Assembly: GCA_046295455.1 (NCBI GenBank)
Contig: JBKBNI010000004.1
Span: forward strand, 62,001-126,000
Source: Thermaurantimonas sp046295455
GTDB taxonomy: Bacteria; Bacteroidota; Bacteroidia; Flavobacteriales; Schleiferiaceae
Reading direction: 5' to 3'
Length of the DNA stretch: 64,000 nt
Part shown: positions 27,309 to 35,540 of the stretch, in pieces
Position numbering within the stretch: position 1 is the stretch's first letter
Layout: the number at the start of each line of letters is the position of its first letter
Notes under the pieces: model-generated
Told to the model about the DNA's origin: nothing
Seen by the model: the letters and a program-made list of their open reading frames with translations, nothing else
Databases searched by the model: none
Made by a program: the position numbers and the translations under genes

Positions 27309-29408
27309 ATGTCTGCTGCCTGTAGTCGCACTATCCTTTTGGTTACAATTTTAACTATATGTCTTGCAGAACGCACATCTGCTCAGGAACTACGCTATCA
27401 GATTATGGCGCCTGAACCTGAAAGTGTGATCCCGGCCGAAAACCTCTTTGTGTCGATAGCACTTGAAGATCAGAGAACTTTTGTGCCTGGTAAGGTAAAG
27501 GTATTTCTCAACAAAAAGCCCATTTATCCGGACGTAAAAACAGTGCAAAATACAATGTCATTTATCCATTACGAATTGCTTCGCAACGGGAGGAATCACT
27601 TGCGGATATTTTTCAAAATACAAGGTATATCGTCCTGGCAGGAAATTGAATGGGTGTTTTATGTCAATGAGCGAAGCAGTGAGAAAGGAGACGAGGGCAG
27701 GAGAAACAAAGAATATTCATTTGGAGGAACGATTTCAATAGACAATCGCGAACAATACCTTACCGGTCCGGGCGCTGCACTCAGGCAGGAGCCGCCTTTT
27801 ACGCGCACTGCTACTGCCAATACACGATTGGTACTCGATAAGGTGACCATACCGTTTCAAATGTTTGCGACGAGTGATAATCGCAATTTTATTCAAAGCA
27901 GAAATTTCTTTCAAACCGGTATTCAGACACCCTGGCTTGAGGCATTGGTGGGAGATATAAATCCTGCTTTTGATCGTCTGGTCTTATCCGGGGTGCGGAT
28001 TACCGGGGCCAGCGCACAGATTAAAGCAGGCGGGACAGGAGTACAGATCGTCCATGGCCGGCTTAACAGGGCCATAGAAGGCCAGTTGGAAGCTATAGAC
28101 GACAAGTTTGGAAGCATACCTATACATATGGTCAATGATTCACAATATGTAATCCCCGGAATGTACCGACGAGATATTACAGCAGTGCGAATGTATATGG
28201 GCAACAAGAAGAAAACATGGATTATGGCACTCAATGGACTGAAAGCAAAAGACGATACCAATTCCATTCGGTACGGTCTGGCGCCAAAAGACAATATTGT
28301 GGCAGGGGTAGAATTTCAGGCGCGTTTATTTCGGCGGAGGATCTTTATTCAGTCGGGCATGTCGATCAGTGCTGTTACCAATGATATATCATTAGGTGCG
28401 ATATCCAAAATTGAACTGGATACGGCATTCAACATAAAATTTCCCTTTGACCCGGCGAATTTTCAAAGAATTTTAATCATCAATTCATCCACGAAACCCA
28501 CTAAACTTTCCACAGATTTTCTAAGCTATTTCGTAAGTGTCAACTGGAATACGTCCTGGCACCAGTTGACTGCTGATTACAGCCGTATAGGTCCTCAGTA
28601 TTTTTCTCTCAGCAATCCTTTTCTGCGCAACAATTCGGATAATCTTCTCATACAGGAGCGATTTTTCTTCTTCAAAAGAAAGCTCACACTCACAGGCACG
28701 TATCAGGGATATACCAACAACCTGAACAATGTCTTACTCTCCACCTTGCGCACCGATATGTATGGCGCGGGATTGATGCTCAATATTTCAAACAGGTATC
28801 CGACTGTGGTATTTCAATACAACCGGCAGGGGCGGGTAAGCACCCGAAGCACACTGCCCGGATCGGAAGTTGACGATTTTCTGACGATGATCAACGGGAT
28901 CGTTTCGTATAACGTTCAACGTGGCAGGTGGAATACAACACTGAGAATCTCAGGATTTGTAAACGACAGAACAGATCGCGTGCGTCCGAATTCGAGCAAT
29001 ACGTTTTACAACGGAATGTTTGGTATCGGAGAGCGCGTAGGCAGCCGGACGTATCTCTCAGTTGATTTCGGCAAAACATTGCTTTACAATCATCTGGACG
29101 AAAAGTTAAGCGATGTGAATGCATACAATGCCAGTGTAACCTATGATGTCTTTGAAAATAAATTTCAGGTAAGTGCTTTAGTTGGTAATAACCGAGCCAT
29201 GTCATCCGTGTGGGTCATGTCACAAATTCGAAATTCGTTCATTGTGAGGATGCGATACATGATAGTCAAAGGCCTCAACCTTGACCTTGAGGGGGGCTGG
29301 CAGCCTTTCGAAGATCGGAATATGCCTGTAAATAACTATCAGGATGGCTATGCCTATGCCCGGATTAGCTACGACTTTTATGTATCAAACAGGCCCGGAT
29401 TAAAGTAG
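27309..29408 (+). CDS. Probable outer-membrane beta-barrel protein of the secreted operon
   Basis: A 699-residue protein with a signal peptide (to about residue 25, ERTSAQ). Residues 26-120 look like an Ig-type lead domain (PEPESVIPAENLFVSIAL). The remainder alternates aromatic and polar residues in beta-strand pattern (for example FVSVNWNTSWHQLTADYS, GYAYARISYDFYVSN) and ends near an aromatic strand, as outer-membrane barrels do. It is the last gene of the operon and may anchor the three other exported proteins to the outer membrane or form a pore for them. No TonB box or known transporter signature was recognised. Confidence 0.65.
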   Translation: MSAACSRTILLVTILTICLAERTSAQELRYQIMAPEPESVIPAENLFVSIALEDQRTFVPGKVKVFLNKKPIYPDVKTVQNTMSFIHYELLRNGRNHLRIFFKIQGISSWQEIEWVFYVNERSSEKGDEGRRNKEYSFGGTISIDNREQYLTGPGAALRQEPPFTRTATANTRLVLDKVTIPFQMFATSDNRNFIQSRNFFQTGIQTPWLEALVGDINPAFDRLVLSGVRITGASAQIKAGGTGVQIVHGRLNRAIEGQLEAIDDKFGSIPIHMVNDSQYVIPGMYRRDITAVRMYMGNKKKTWIMALNGLKAKDDTNSIRYGLAPKDNIVAGVEFQARLFRRRIFIQSGMSISAVTNDISLGAISKIELDTAFNIKFPFDPANFQRILIINSSTKPTKLSTDFLSYFVSVNWNTSWHQLTADYSRIGPQYFSLSNPFLRNNSDNLLIQERFFFFKRKLTLTGTYQGYTNNLNNVLLSTLRTDMYGAGLMLNISNRYPTVVFQYNRQGRVSTRSTLPGSEVDDFLTMINGIVSYNVQRGRWNTTLRISGFVNDRTDRVRPNSSNTFYNGMFGIGERVGSRTYLSVDFGKTLLYNHLDEKLSDVNAYNASVTYDVFENKFQVSALVGNNRAMSSVWVMSQIRNSFIVRMRYMIVKGLNLDLEGGWQPFEDRNMPVNNYQDGYAYARISYDFYVSNRPGLK

Positions 29409-29557
29409 AATGAGCAAAAAATTATTGTGTAAAGTATAAAATCCTTGATATTCAATGGGCTGTAATGAAATTTTACATGTTTGAATTATGACTCATGTCA
29501 ATGGGTCCATGGCATTATGGGTTGAGGTTAGTCATTGCGGGTTTATGTGTTAATATG

Positions 29558-29592
29558 TAAAAAAAATCCCCGCAGGTGAATGATCTGCGAGG
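29558..29592 (-). terminator. Rho-independent terminator after the DUF6588-like gene
   Basis: An 8-base-pair stem with one mismatch (29568-29575 with 29585-29592, loop of 9) is followed on the minus strand by a T run. It lies 37 bases after the stop of the minus-strand barrel gene. Confidence 0.8.
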
Positions 29593-29628
29593 ACAATTGT
29601 ATGGATGCGTCTTTAAAATACTATTTAC

Positions 29629-30678
29629 TTAAAAACCGATTTTAACACCGGCAGCCACACCAGCATTGGTAAAAGAACCAAACATATACTGGCCTTGAAT
29701 GTAGAATATACCCAGGTTGATAAAGAGTCCGAATCCGTAGTTGATCATCGAGTTGCTGGATTTTATATCGATGGGGTCTTCTATTTCAAACTTTATTTGA
29801 TTAGCAGTGGATGGAGGTATGCCGGGAAATTCATCAAATTCATAATTAAATTTTCCGGAGAGAAGCAATTCATTGCTGTAGCTGATTCGTGAAATTTGAA
29901 AGTAAGGCTTGATGATATAAAAATATTTTCCAATGGTTAGATCAAATGCATTTGAGGTTGATTTAAAGGAAAATTGGTTTGGATTGGGATTGTCCTCGAT
30001 CGGGTTATCTACCGTTAATTTTAAAGACTGATGATTGAATCCTAATTTAATTTCAAGAGGTAAATTAAACCATCTGGCTACGTCGTGCATTATGCCGATA
30101 CCAAATTGTCCGAGTTCGCCGGAGCCAAATCTGGTAGTTGGCAGGTATCTAAAGGCGACGCCCGTACTGAAGGGCAACCATAATCCCAATTGAACACCGG
30201 CTGTTGGTACAACGGCTGTAGGGATGTTTAAACCGGGCAGAGCTTCTACATCCACGGATACGAAGTCATTTACAACAGGGTCATATATTCGGTTTCCGTC
30301 GTCATCGGTTATGAAGTATCGCATGACATTGGTAGATTCTCCACCGAGTAGAGTGGGAAGAATATTGTCACTTGGATTCTTGAGTTCAAAATTAACTTTA
30401 GTCAGGTCGTTGAAATCAAATGAATTGTAACTGGCAGGCAGCAAACTACCAGCTACAAAAGTGGACAAATTGATGTTGAATTTTGCTCCTGATTTATGAG
30501 GTACCTGCCAAAGCATACCGTTTGCAGCACCAAAACCATCTGTAAAAGGAAGCAGGTAGGCACCGAGATAGCTGTTGAAGTTGGTCTTGAACTCGTTTGC
30601 AATTCTCTGATTGTCAAAAGTCTGACAAAAAGACTGATGAGAATAGACTGCCATTAAAAGAATAAAATATTTTTTCAT
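29629..30678 (-). CDS. Outer-membrane beta-barrel protein, DUF6588-like
   Basis: A 349-residue exported protein (signal peptide to about residue 18, HQSFCQ). It has alternating aromatic/polar strands and a C-terminal segment (YIQGQYMFGSFTNAGVAAGVKIGF) typical of an outer-membrane barrel. Features such as YLGAYLLPFTDGFGAANGML near 37 and GVQLGLWLPFSTGVAFRYLP near 170 suggest the DUF6588 family of Bacteroidota; this assignment is from memory and not certain. It is a single gene with an exact -7 box 17 bases upstream and its own terminator. Function is unknown. Confidence 0.65.
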   Translation of the reverse strand: MKKYFILLMAVYSHQSFCQTFDNQRIANEFKTNFNSYLGAYLLPFTDGFGAANGMLWQVPHKSGAKFNINLSTFVAGSLLPASYNSFDFNDLTKVNFELKNPSDNILPTLLGGESTNVMRYFITDDDGNRIYDPVVNDFVSVDVEALPGLNIPTAVVPTAGVQLGLWLPFSTGVAFRYLPTTRFGSGELGQFGIGIMHDVARWFNLPLEIKLGFNHQSLKLTVDNPIEDNPNPNQFSFKSTSNAFDLTIGKYFYIIKPYFQISRISYSNELLLSGKFNYEFDEFPGIPPSTANQIKFEIEDPIDIKSSNSMINYGFGLFINLGIFYIQGQYMFGSFTNAGVAAGVKIGF

Positions 30679-30694
30679 TTCTTAAATTTTTTAT

Positions 30695-30702
30695 CAAATG
30701 TA
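30695..30702 (-). promoter_or_regulatory. -7 element TACATTTG of the barrel-protein gene
   Basis: Exact TAnnTTTG match on the minus strand, 17 bases before the start codon at 30678. No clear -33 TTG at normal spacing. Confidence 0.45.
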
Positions 30703-31093
30703 ACTTTATAAACAGTGAAAGGCTTATACTACATTTGTTGTAATTTGAGAAAAACTTAACGAAGAGAAGTTTTTTCTTTTTAACACAGAGGTGCCTGTGG
30801 ATTGGAATTTTTTAATTTCTATGACGTAAGGCTATTGAAAGCAATGGTAAAAGTTGATTGCTGTGTGGTTTAGGTTTTGTGAATGCGAGTGGGTAATTTG
30901 AGATTTTTCTAAAAACTGATTTTCAGAATTGATTTGGACGTGCAGAGGAGGTAATTCCTGAATTATTTTTGGACAGATGTACATTCTTGAGTATGAATTT
31001 CGCACATATGTGTGTGATTTTATTGGGTCTTTAAGGTTTATGAAAATTAGAATCTTTTTAGAAAAATTGCTTTTTATATGGATGGTTCTTTCA
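30703..31093. other. Intergenic region, no gene seen
   Basis: About 390 AT-rich bases between the barrel-gene promoter and the tRNA promoter. It contains a perfect 10-base palindrome CACATATGTG (31003-31012) and no convincing reading frame. Confidence 0.5.
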
Positions 31094-31101
31094 TAGCTTT
31101 G
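31094..31101 (+). promoter_or_regulatory. tRNA-Pro cluster -7 element TAGCTTTG
   Basis: Exact TAnnTTTG match 34 bases before the first tRNA. A TTG lies at 31067-31069, 24 bases away, slightly longer than usual. Confidence 0.5.
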
Positions 31102-31135
31102 CAGCCCAATTTTGGAGAGGAGTTCTTTGAATAAG

Positions 31136-31211
31136 CGGGATGTAGCGCAGTTGGTAGCGCACTACGTTCGGGACGTAGGGGTCGCTGGTTCGAGTCCAGT
31201 CATCCCGACCA
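31136..31211 (+). tRNA. tRNA-Pro (CGG)
   Basis: Full cloverleaf: acceptor CGGGATG pairing with CATCCCG, D-arm GCGC/GCGC, anticodon stem CTACG/CGTAG with loop TTCGGGA (anticodon CGG at 31169-31171), T-arm GCTGG-TTCGAGT-CCAGT, discriminator A. The first base C is typical of proline tRNAs. CCA follows in the DNA (31209-31211), unlike in the other two tRNAs. It reads CCG. Confidence 0.95.
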
Positions 31212-31276
31212 CCTGCGTCTGTGAGTTGTGCCGGTGGGTGTACATGGAGTTGAATTCCTGTTTTAAATGGATATAT

Positions 31277-31349
31277 CGGGATGTAGCGCAGTTGGTAGCG
31301 CACCTGGTTTGGGACCAGGGGGTCCCAGGTTCGAGTCCTGGTATCCCGA
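31277..31349 (+). tRNA. tRNA-Pro (TGG)
   Basis: Cloverleaf with acceptor CGGGATG/TATCCCG, D-arm identical to the first tRNA, anticodon stem CCTGG/CCAGG and loop TTTGGGA (anticodon TGG at 31310-31312), T-arm CCAGG-TTCGAGT-CCTGG. CCA is not encoded. It is expected to read CCA and, with wobble, other proline codons. Confidence 0.95.
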
Positions 31350-31405
31350 CTTTAGGTCTAGGGGAGGCACCGGATATGCTCTGGTGCCTCTTTCCAATTA
31401 CTATT

Positions 31406-31478
31406 CGGGATGTAGCTCAGGTGGTAGAGTACACGTCTGGGGGGCGTGTGGTCGCTGGTTCGAGTCCAGTCATCCCGA
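31406..31478 (+). tRNA. tRNA-Pro (GGG), unusual anticodon arm
   Basis: Acceptor and T-arm are identical to the first tRNA. The D-arm (GCTC/GAGT) is of a more general type and has a G-T pair. The anticodon stem CACGT/GCGTG has a T-G closing pair around loop CTGGGGG, with anticodon GGG at 31439-31441. A run of six G (31439-31444) crosses the loop into the stem. An alternative pairing gives a 9-base loop on a perfect 5-bp stem. CCA is not encoded. It should read CCC and CCT. Confidence 0.88.
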
Positions 31479-31497
31479 CAAAGAGACTTTAGATGTT

Positions 31498-31524
31498 GAG
31501 CAGGTTTTGACCTGCTTTTTTTTT
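31498..31524 (+). terminator. Terminator of the tRNA-Pro cluster
   Basis: Stem AGCAGGT/ACCTGCT with a 4-base loop TTTG, followed by nine T. It lies 20 bases after the last tRNA. Confidence 0.9.
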
Positions 31525-31562
31525 GCCAGCGGGGCTAAGTAGGTGTGTGCGGATATGCGTGA

Positions 31563-31690
31563 GGGATACGTAGGGCGCGCGAAAGTGCGGTGCGCCGGCC
31601 GTGCGCAGCACCGGCCGAAGCACGGAAGCGAAGCGTACCCCGAAGTAGCCCGACCCCTGACGAGGGCGAAGACTTGTCAGGGGTCACGCC
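31563..31690. repeat. GC-rich, highly foldable intergenic element
   Basis: A GC-rich block unlike the AT-rich gaps elsewhere. It has nested inverted repeats: GGGATACG (31563-31570) pairs with CGTACCCC (31634-31641, one mismatch), an inner CGGCCGTGC pairs with GCACCGGCCG (one bulge) around 31596-31616, and a separate perfect 10-bp stem GACCCCTGAC/GTCAGGGGTC (31652-31661 with 31676-31685, 14-base loop). It resembles GC-rich interspersed palindromic elements I recall from other Bacteroidota genomes, but only one copy is in this window, so calling it a repeat is inference. It sits between the tRNA terminator and tatC. Confidence 0.55.
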
Positions 31691-31736
31691 CAAAAATGAA
31701 AAATGAAAAAGCGGGTATTCCCGGGGGAGGTGAGGT

Positions 31737-32558
31737 ATGATTTTTAAAAAGAAAAAACTTTCGGGGGATGCGGAGATGAGCTTTCTGGAGCATCTCGACC
31801 AGCTGCGCACGCACATCATCCGGTCGGTGGTGGCGGCTGTTCTGGCAGCGGGACTGGTGTTTTATTTCAAGGGCTTTTTTTTTGAGAAGATTCTGCTGTC
31901 GCCGGCTCAGCCGGGGTTTAGTACGTACATATTTTTTTGCAGGCTGAGTAATCTGTGGGGGGGTGATGTGTTTTGTTTTGAGACGTTTCCATTTCGGATT
32001 GTGAATCTAAGGATGGCGGGGCAGTTTGCGATGCATCTGTGGGTGTCGCTGATAGGTGGGGTGATTCTGTCGTTTCCGTATCTGATATATCAGATCTGGC
32101 TCTTTGTGGCTCCGGGCTTAAAGCCGGAGGAGAAGCGGTACTCGGGTGTGTTGATCGGGTCGAGTAGTGTATTGTTTTTTTTAGGAGTGCTTTTTGGATA
32201 TTTTGTGATCGTGCCGCTCACGGTGCAGTTTCTAGGTACATATCAGGTAAGTGAGGATGTGGCTAATCAGATTGACTTGTCGTCGTATATTTCGACAATT
32301 ACCAGTGTGGTGCTGGCTTGCGGGGTAATGTTTCAGCTGCCGGTGGTGGTGTATGTGGGTTCGAAAGTGGGTCTGCTGACGCCGGCCTGGATGCGTAGGT
32401 ACAGAAAACACGCGTTTGTGGTGGTGCTGGTCTTGGCTGCGGTGATCACTCCGCCTGATGTGGCAAGTCAGATTCTGGTGTCGATTCCGGTGATGATTCT
32501 ATACGAGGTGAGCATCCTGATTGCGGCAAGAATTGAAAGGAGACAGAGGTCTGTCTGA
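31737..32558 (+). CDS. tatC: Sec-independent protein translocase subunit TatC
   Basis: A 273-residue inner-membrane protein with six helices that recognises twin-arginine signal peptides. The family N-terminus MSFLEHLDQLRTHIIRS appears at residue 13 after a short lysine-rich extension. Further marks are FPYLIYQIWLFVAPGLKPEEKR (about 105-125) and AVITPPDVASQILVSIPVMILYE near the C-terminus. No tatA or tatB gene is adjacent. The gene uses many G-ending codons, more than the secreted-protein operon upstream. An alternative start is the internal ATG at 31773. It is preceded by the GC-rich element. Confidence 0.93.
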   Translation: MIFKKKKLSGDAEMSFLEHLDQLRTHIIRSVVAAVLAAGLVFYFKGFFFEKILLSPAQPGFSTYIFFCRLSNLWGGDVFCFETFPFRIVNLRMAGQFAMHLWVSLIGGVILSFPYLIYQIWLFVAPGLKPEEKRYSGVLIGSSSVLFFLGVLFGYFVIVPLTVQFLGTYQVSEDVANQIDLSSYISTITSVVLACGVMFQLPVVVYVGSKVGLLTPAWMRRYRKHAFVVVLVLAAVITPPDVASQILVSIPVMILYEVSILIAARIERRQRSV

Positions 32559-32665
32559 GTCAAAGGGCAGAATAGTTTTCAACAAAGGGAATAGTCAGGG
32601 ATTTTTTATAGAATTTTACAGAGAATCTTATAGGTAAGTTCGATTTTCAAGAAAATAACTTTTAT

Positions 32666-34285
32666 ATGGAGCAAATCAGTCAGATAGCACCGGCTAAGAA
32701 GAAGGACAAATCCAGGGAATATGAGCTGCGCACAGGGACGGTGCCGCCTCACGATGCAGGTCTGGAAGAGGCTATATTGGGTGCGCTGCTGATTGATAGC
32801 CGTGCGATCGGCGAGGTGCTCGAAATCCTGCAGCCGGAGCACTTCTATGTGCCTAAGCATGGGATAATCTTCTCGTGTATAAAAGAACTTTTCAGCAGAA
32901 GTGAGCCTGTGGATATACTCACGGTGAGTGCCGAGCTGAAAAAAACCGGGAATATCAAAGATATCGGAGGTGATGCATACCTGGTATATTTGAGTCAAAG
33001 GGTTTTTTCGTCGGCGCATGTGGAGTATCACTCCAGAATCATTCTGGAAAAATATCTGCTGAGAGAAATCATTCATATATCGGGTCAGCTGGAGAAGAAG
33101 GCTTTTATGGACGAAACGGATCCGATCGAGTTGCTCGATGAGACGGAGCAGCGGCTCTTTGAGCTTACGGCTGGCAACCTGAAGCGGAATTTTACAACGG
33201 CGGGTGACCTTGTCAAGGATGCTCTTAAGCAGATGGAAGAGATCAGTAAGAAAGAAGGACTCAGTGGTGTGACCAGCGGTTTTAAGGCGCTGGACAGCAT
33301 CACCGGGGGTTGGCAGCGGTCGGATTTGATCATTCTGGCTGCGCGGCCATCGATGGGTAAGACGGCCTTTGTGCTTTCGCTGGCGCGCAATATGGCAATC
33401 GAGAACAATATTCCCGTGGCATTTTTTTCGCTGGAAATGTCGGCCGTGCAGCTGATCATGCGTCTGATTTCGTCTGAAACAAGTATTCCTAACCAAGCCT
33501 TGAGAAATGGAAAACTCAGTCCGGAGCAGTGGAATCTGCTCTACTCCAAATCCAATAAACTTGAAAAGGCACCGCTCTTTATAGATGATACGCCCTCGAT
33601 TTCTATCTTCGACCTTCGGGCAAAGTGCCGAAGGCTCAAAGCAATACACGATATTCAATGCGTTATAATCGATTATCTTCAGCTGATGACAGGAGGATCT
33701 TCAAAAGGGGGTACACGCGAACAGGAAATATCCAGTATCTCCCGTGCGTTGAAGGTGATCGCAAAGGAGCTGAATATCCCTGTGATCGCTCTGGCGCAGG
33801 TCAATCGTGCCGTGGAATCCAGGGGCGGCAGCGACAAGCGTCCTATGCTGAGCGACTTGCGTGAATCCGGCGCCATCGAACAGGATGCCGATATTGTGAG
33901 CTTTCTCTACAGACCGGAATACTACAAAATGGAGACCTGGGAGGATGGTACTCCGTGTAAAAATCAGGCAGAGCTCATTATCTCCAAACATCGAAACGGT
34001 GCACTGAAAAATGTTCGTTTCAGATTTGACAATGAAACAACCTCCTTTGTGGAAATGGGAATAGCGGGTGAGATGGAATCTTTTGATCCAAACGAATTGA
34101 CCTTTGAGTCGAAAATTAACAGGGGAGAAGGAATGGCAAATCCGCCCTCTTCGGCTTCGTCGGAAGTACCGAGATTTAATCCCTTTGGGGGATTGCCCGG
34201 TGGGATTCGCGGAAATATAGGCAGTGGCAGTACTTTTGTAGATGATTTTGCCACCGATTCGGACGATGATGATACGCCTTTTTAG
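32666..34285 (+). CDS. dnaB: Replicative DNA helicase DnaB
   Basis: A 539-residue hexameric 5'-3' helicase of the replication fork. The N-terminal domain begins at about residue 30 (GLEEAILGALLIDSRAI). The RecA-like domain has Walker A ARPSMGKT (227-234), the glutamate in FFSLEMSA, VIIDYLQLM (Walker B), the arginine-finger region LRESGAIEQDADIV and the end SKHRNGALKNV. The C-terminal ~70 residues are a disordered acidic tail rich in Ser, Asp and Gly. The next gene starts inside its last codons. No intein is present. Confidence 0.95.
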   Translation: MEQISQIAPAKKKDKSREYELRTGTVPPHDAGLEEAILGALLIDSRAIGEVLEILQPEHFYVPKHGIIFSCIKELFSRSEPVDILTVSAELKKTGNIKDIGGDAYLVYLSQRVFSSAHVEYHSRIILEKYLLREIIHISGQLEKKAFMDETDPIELLDETEQRLFELTAGNLKRNFTTAGDLVKDALKQMEEISKKEGLSGVTSGFKALDSITGGWQRSDLIILAARPSMGKTAFVLSLARNMAIENNIPVAFFSLEMSAVQLIMRLISSETSIPNQALRNGKLSPEQWNLLYSKSNKLEKAPLFIDDTPSISIFDLRAKCRRLKAIHDIQCVIIDYLQLMTGGSSKGGTREQEISSISRALKVIAKELNIPVIALAQVNRAVESRGGSDKRPMLSDLRESGAIEQDADIVSFLYRPEYYKMETWEDGTPCKNQAELIISKHRNGALKNVRFRFDNETTSFVEMGIAGEMESFDPNELTFESKINRGEGMANPPSSASSEVPRFNPFGGLPGGIRGNIGSGSTFVDDFATDSDDDDTPF

Positions 34286-35540
34286 ATGCTGTGCAATTCT
34301 TGGGCTGGTACTGGTGCTCCAGATGCCGGCAAAGGGGCAATACCTTTTGATCCCAATGGATGAAACAAGTCAGAGAAATCATCTGAAAAGTTACGGAATT
34401 GCTTACTGGACGATCAAAAATCACACACCCATTGAGTGGCTTCTGAACTACCGTGGAGGATCATTTCTCATACCGGATCGCGATGCGGTGGTCAGAGAGT
34501 GTCGAATCAGAGGAGTCTCCTATGAAATAATCAGCGCAGCCCAGGCTGAGCAAATCCGTGCTGAAATCTCCAGTCCGGCCGTGAACATGAATGTAGTCAA
34601 GCTGGAGGTTGTGCCCCGGATAGCCGTCTATACTCCTCCCGGCAGTCAGCCGTGGGATGATGCCGTGACCCTGGCAATGGAATACGCCGAGATACCTTAT
34701 GACAAAATTTATGACAAGGAAATTCTTGATGGGAAGCTCAAAGACTACAATTGGATTCACCTGCACCACGAAGACTTCACCGGGCAATACGGGAAGTTTT
34801 TTTCGGCTTACAGAAATGCGCCCTGGTACATTCGTCAAAAAAATGAACTGGAATCATTGGCGCGCAGTCTCGGATTTGCCAAAGTATCTCAGCTGAAGCT
34901 TGCCGTTGTACTTAAGCTCAAGGAATTTATAGAAAAGGGGGGATATCTCTTTGCCATGTGTTCGGCCACGGATACATATGACATCGCTCTTGCGGCTGCG
35001 GGAATTGACATTGCCGAAAGCATGTTCGACGGCGATCCTGCTGAGCCAAATTTCAATTCCAAGCTGAACTTCGGCAATACACTAGCATTTCGCAATTTTA
35101 CGCTAAGTACCAATCCTTATGAATATGAATATTCAGATATTGATATGACAAATCATCGGCGTGTCAGTATGGAGGAAGATTACTTTGGACTGTTTGAGTT
35201 TTCGGCCAAATGGGATGTGATTCCGACGATTCTTACCCAAAATCATACCCGGGTCATAAAGGGGTTTATGGGACAGACGACCTCCTTCAACCGAAAATTA
35301 ATAAAACCGGGAATCGTGATACTTGGAGAGAATAAGCAGCTCAATGAAGTCCGGTACCTCTACGGTGTACATGGTAAGGGTTTTTTTACCTTTTACGGGG
35401 GGCATGACCCCGAAGACTATCAGCACAGGGTAGGGGATAAGCCTACTGACTTGGATGAGCATCCTAATTCGCCGGGATACAGACTAATACTCAATAATAT
35501 ACTGCTGCCGGCAGCACAACGCCAAAAACAGAAAACCTGA
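34266..35540 (+). CDS. Exported amidotransferase-like protein ('asparagine synthetase B' misnomer)
   Basis: A 424-residue protein of a Bacteroidota family often labelled 'asparagine synthetase B'. It has neither the N-terminal nucleophile Cys glutaminase nor the ATP-pyrophosphatase domain of AsnB. The chosen ATG gives a signal peptide ending MPAKGQ (about residue 25); the open frame begins eight codons earlier inside dnaB. Residues ~100-260 look like a class I glutamine amidotransferase-like or ThuA-like fold: RIAVYTPPGSQPWDDAVTLA, WIHLHHEDFTGQYG, then a possible nucleophile elbow GGYLFAMCSATD. It overlaps the end of dnaB by 20 bases and the SDR gene by one base. Function is unknown. Confidence 0.75.
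   Translation: MMIRLFRCCAILGLVLVLQMPAKGQYLLIPMDETSQRNHLKSYGIAYWTIKNHTPIEWLLNYRGGSFLIPDRDAVVRECRIRGVSYEIISAAQAEQIRAEISSPAVNMNVVKLEVVPRIAVYTPPGSQPWDDAVTLAMEYAEIPYDKIYDKEILDGKLKDYNWIHLHHEDFTGQYGKFFSAYRNAPWYIRQKNELESLARSLGFAKVSQLKLAVVLKLKEFIEKGGYLFAMCSATDTYDIALAAAGIDIAESMFDGDPAEPNFNSKLNFGNTLAFRNFTLSTNPYEYEYSDIDMTNHRRVSMEEDYFGLFEFSAKWDVIPTILTQNHTRVIKGFMGQTTSFNRKLIKPGIVILGENKQLNEVRYLYGVHGKGFFTFYGGHDPEDYQHRVGDKPTDLDEHPNSPGYRLILNNILLPAAQRQKQKT

Noticed and set aside
31112..31492. A 126-codon plus-strand frame across the tRNA cluster
   Set aside because: It is read through three tRNA genes and has no protein family features; the tRNAs explain the sequence.
31535..31819. A 94-codon minus-strand frame in the GC-rich element
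   Set aside because: It is open because of high GC content and palindromic sequence, overlaps tatC, and its peptide is Arg/Ser/Pro-rich without structure.
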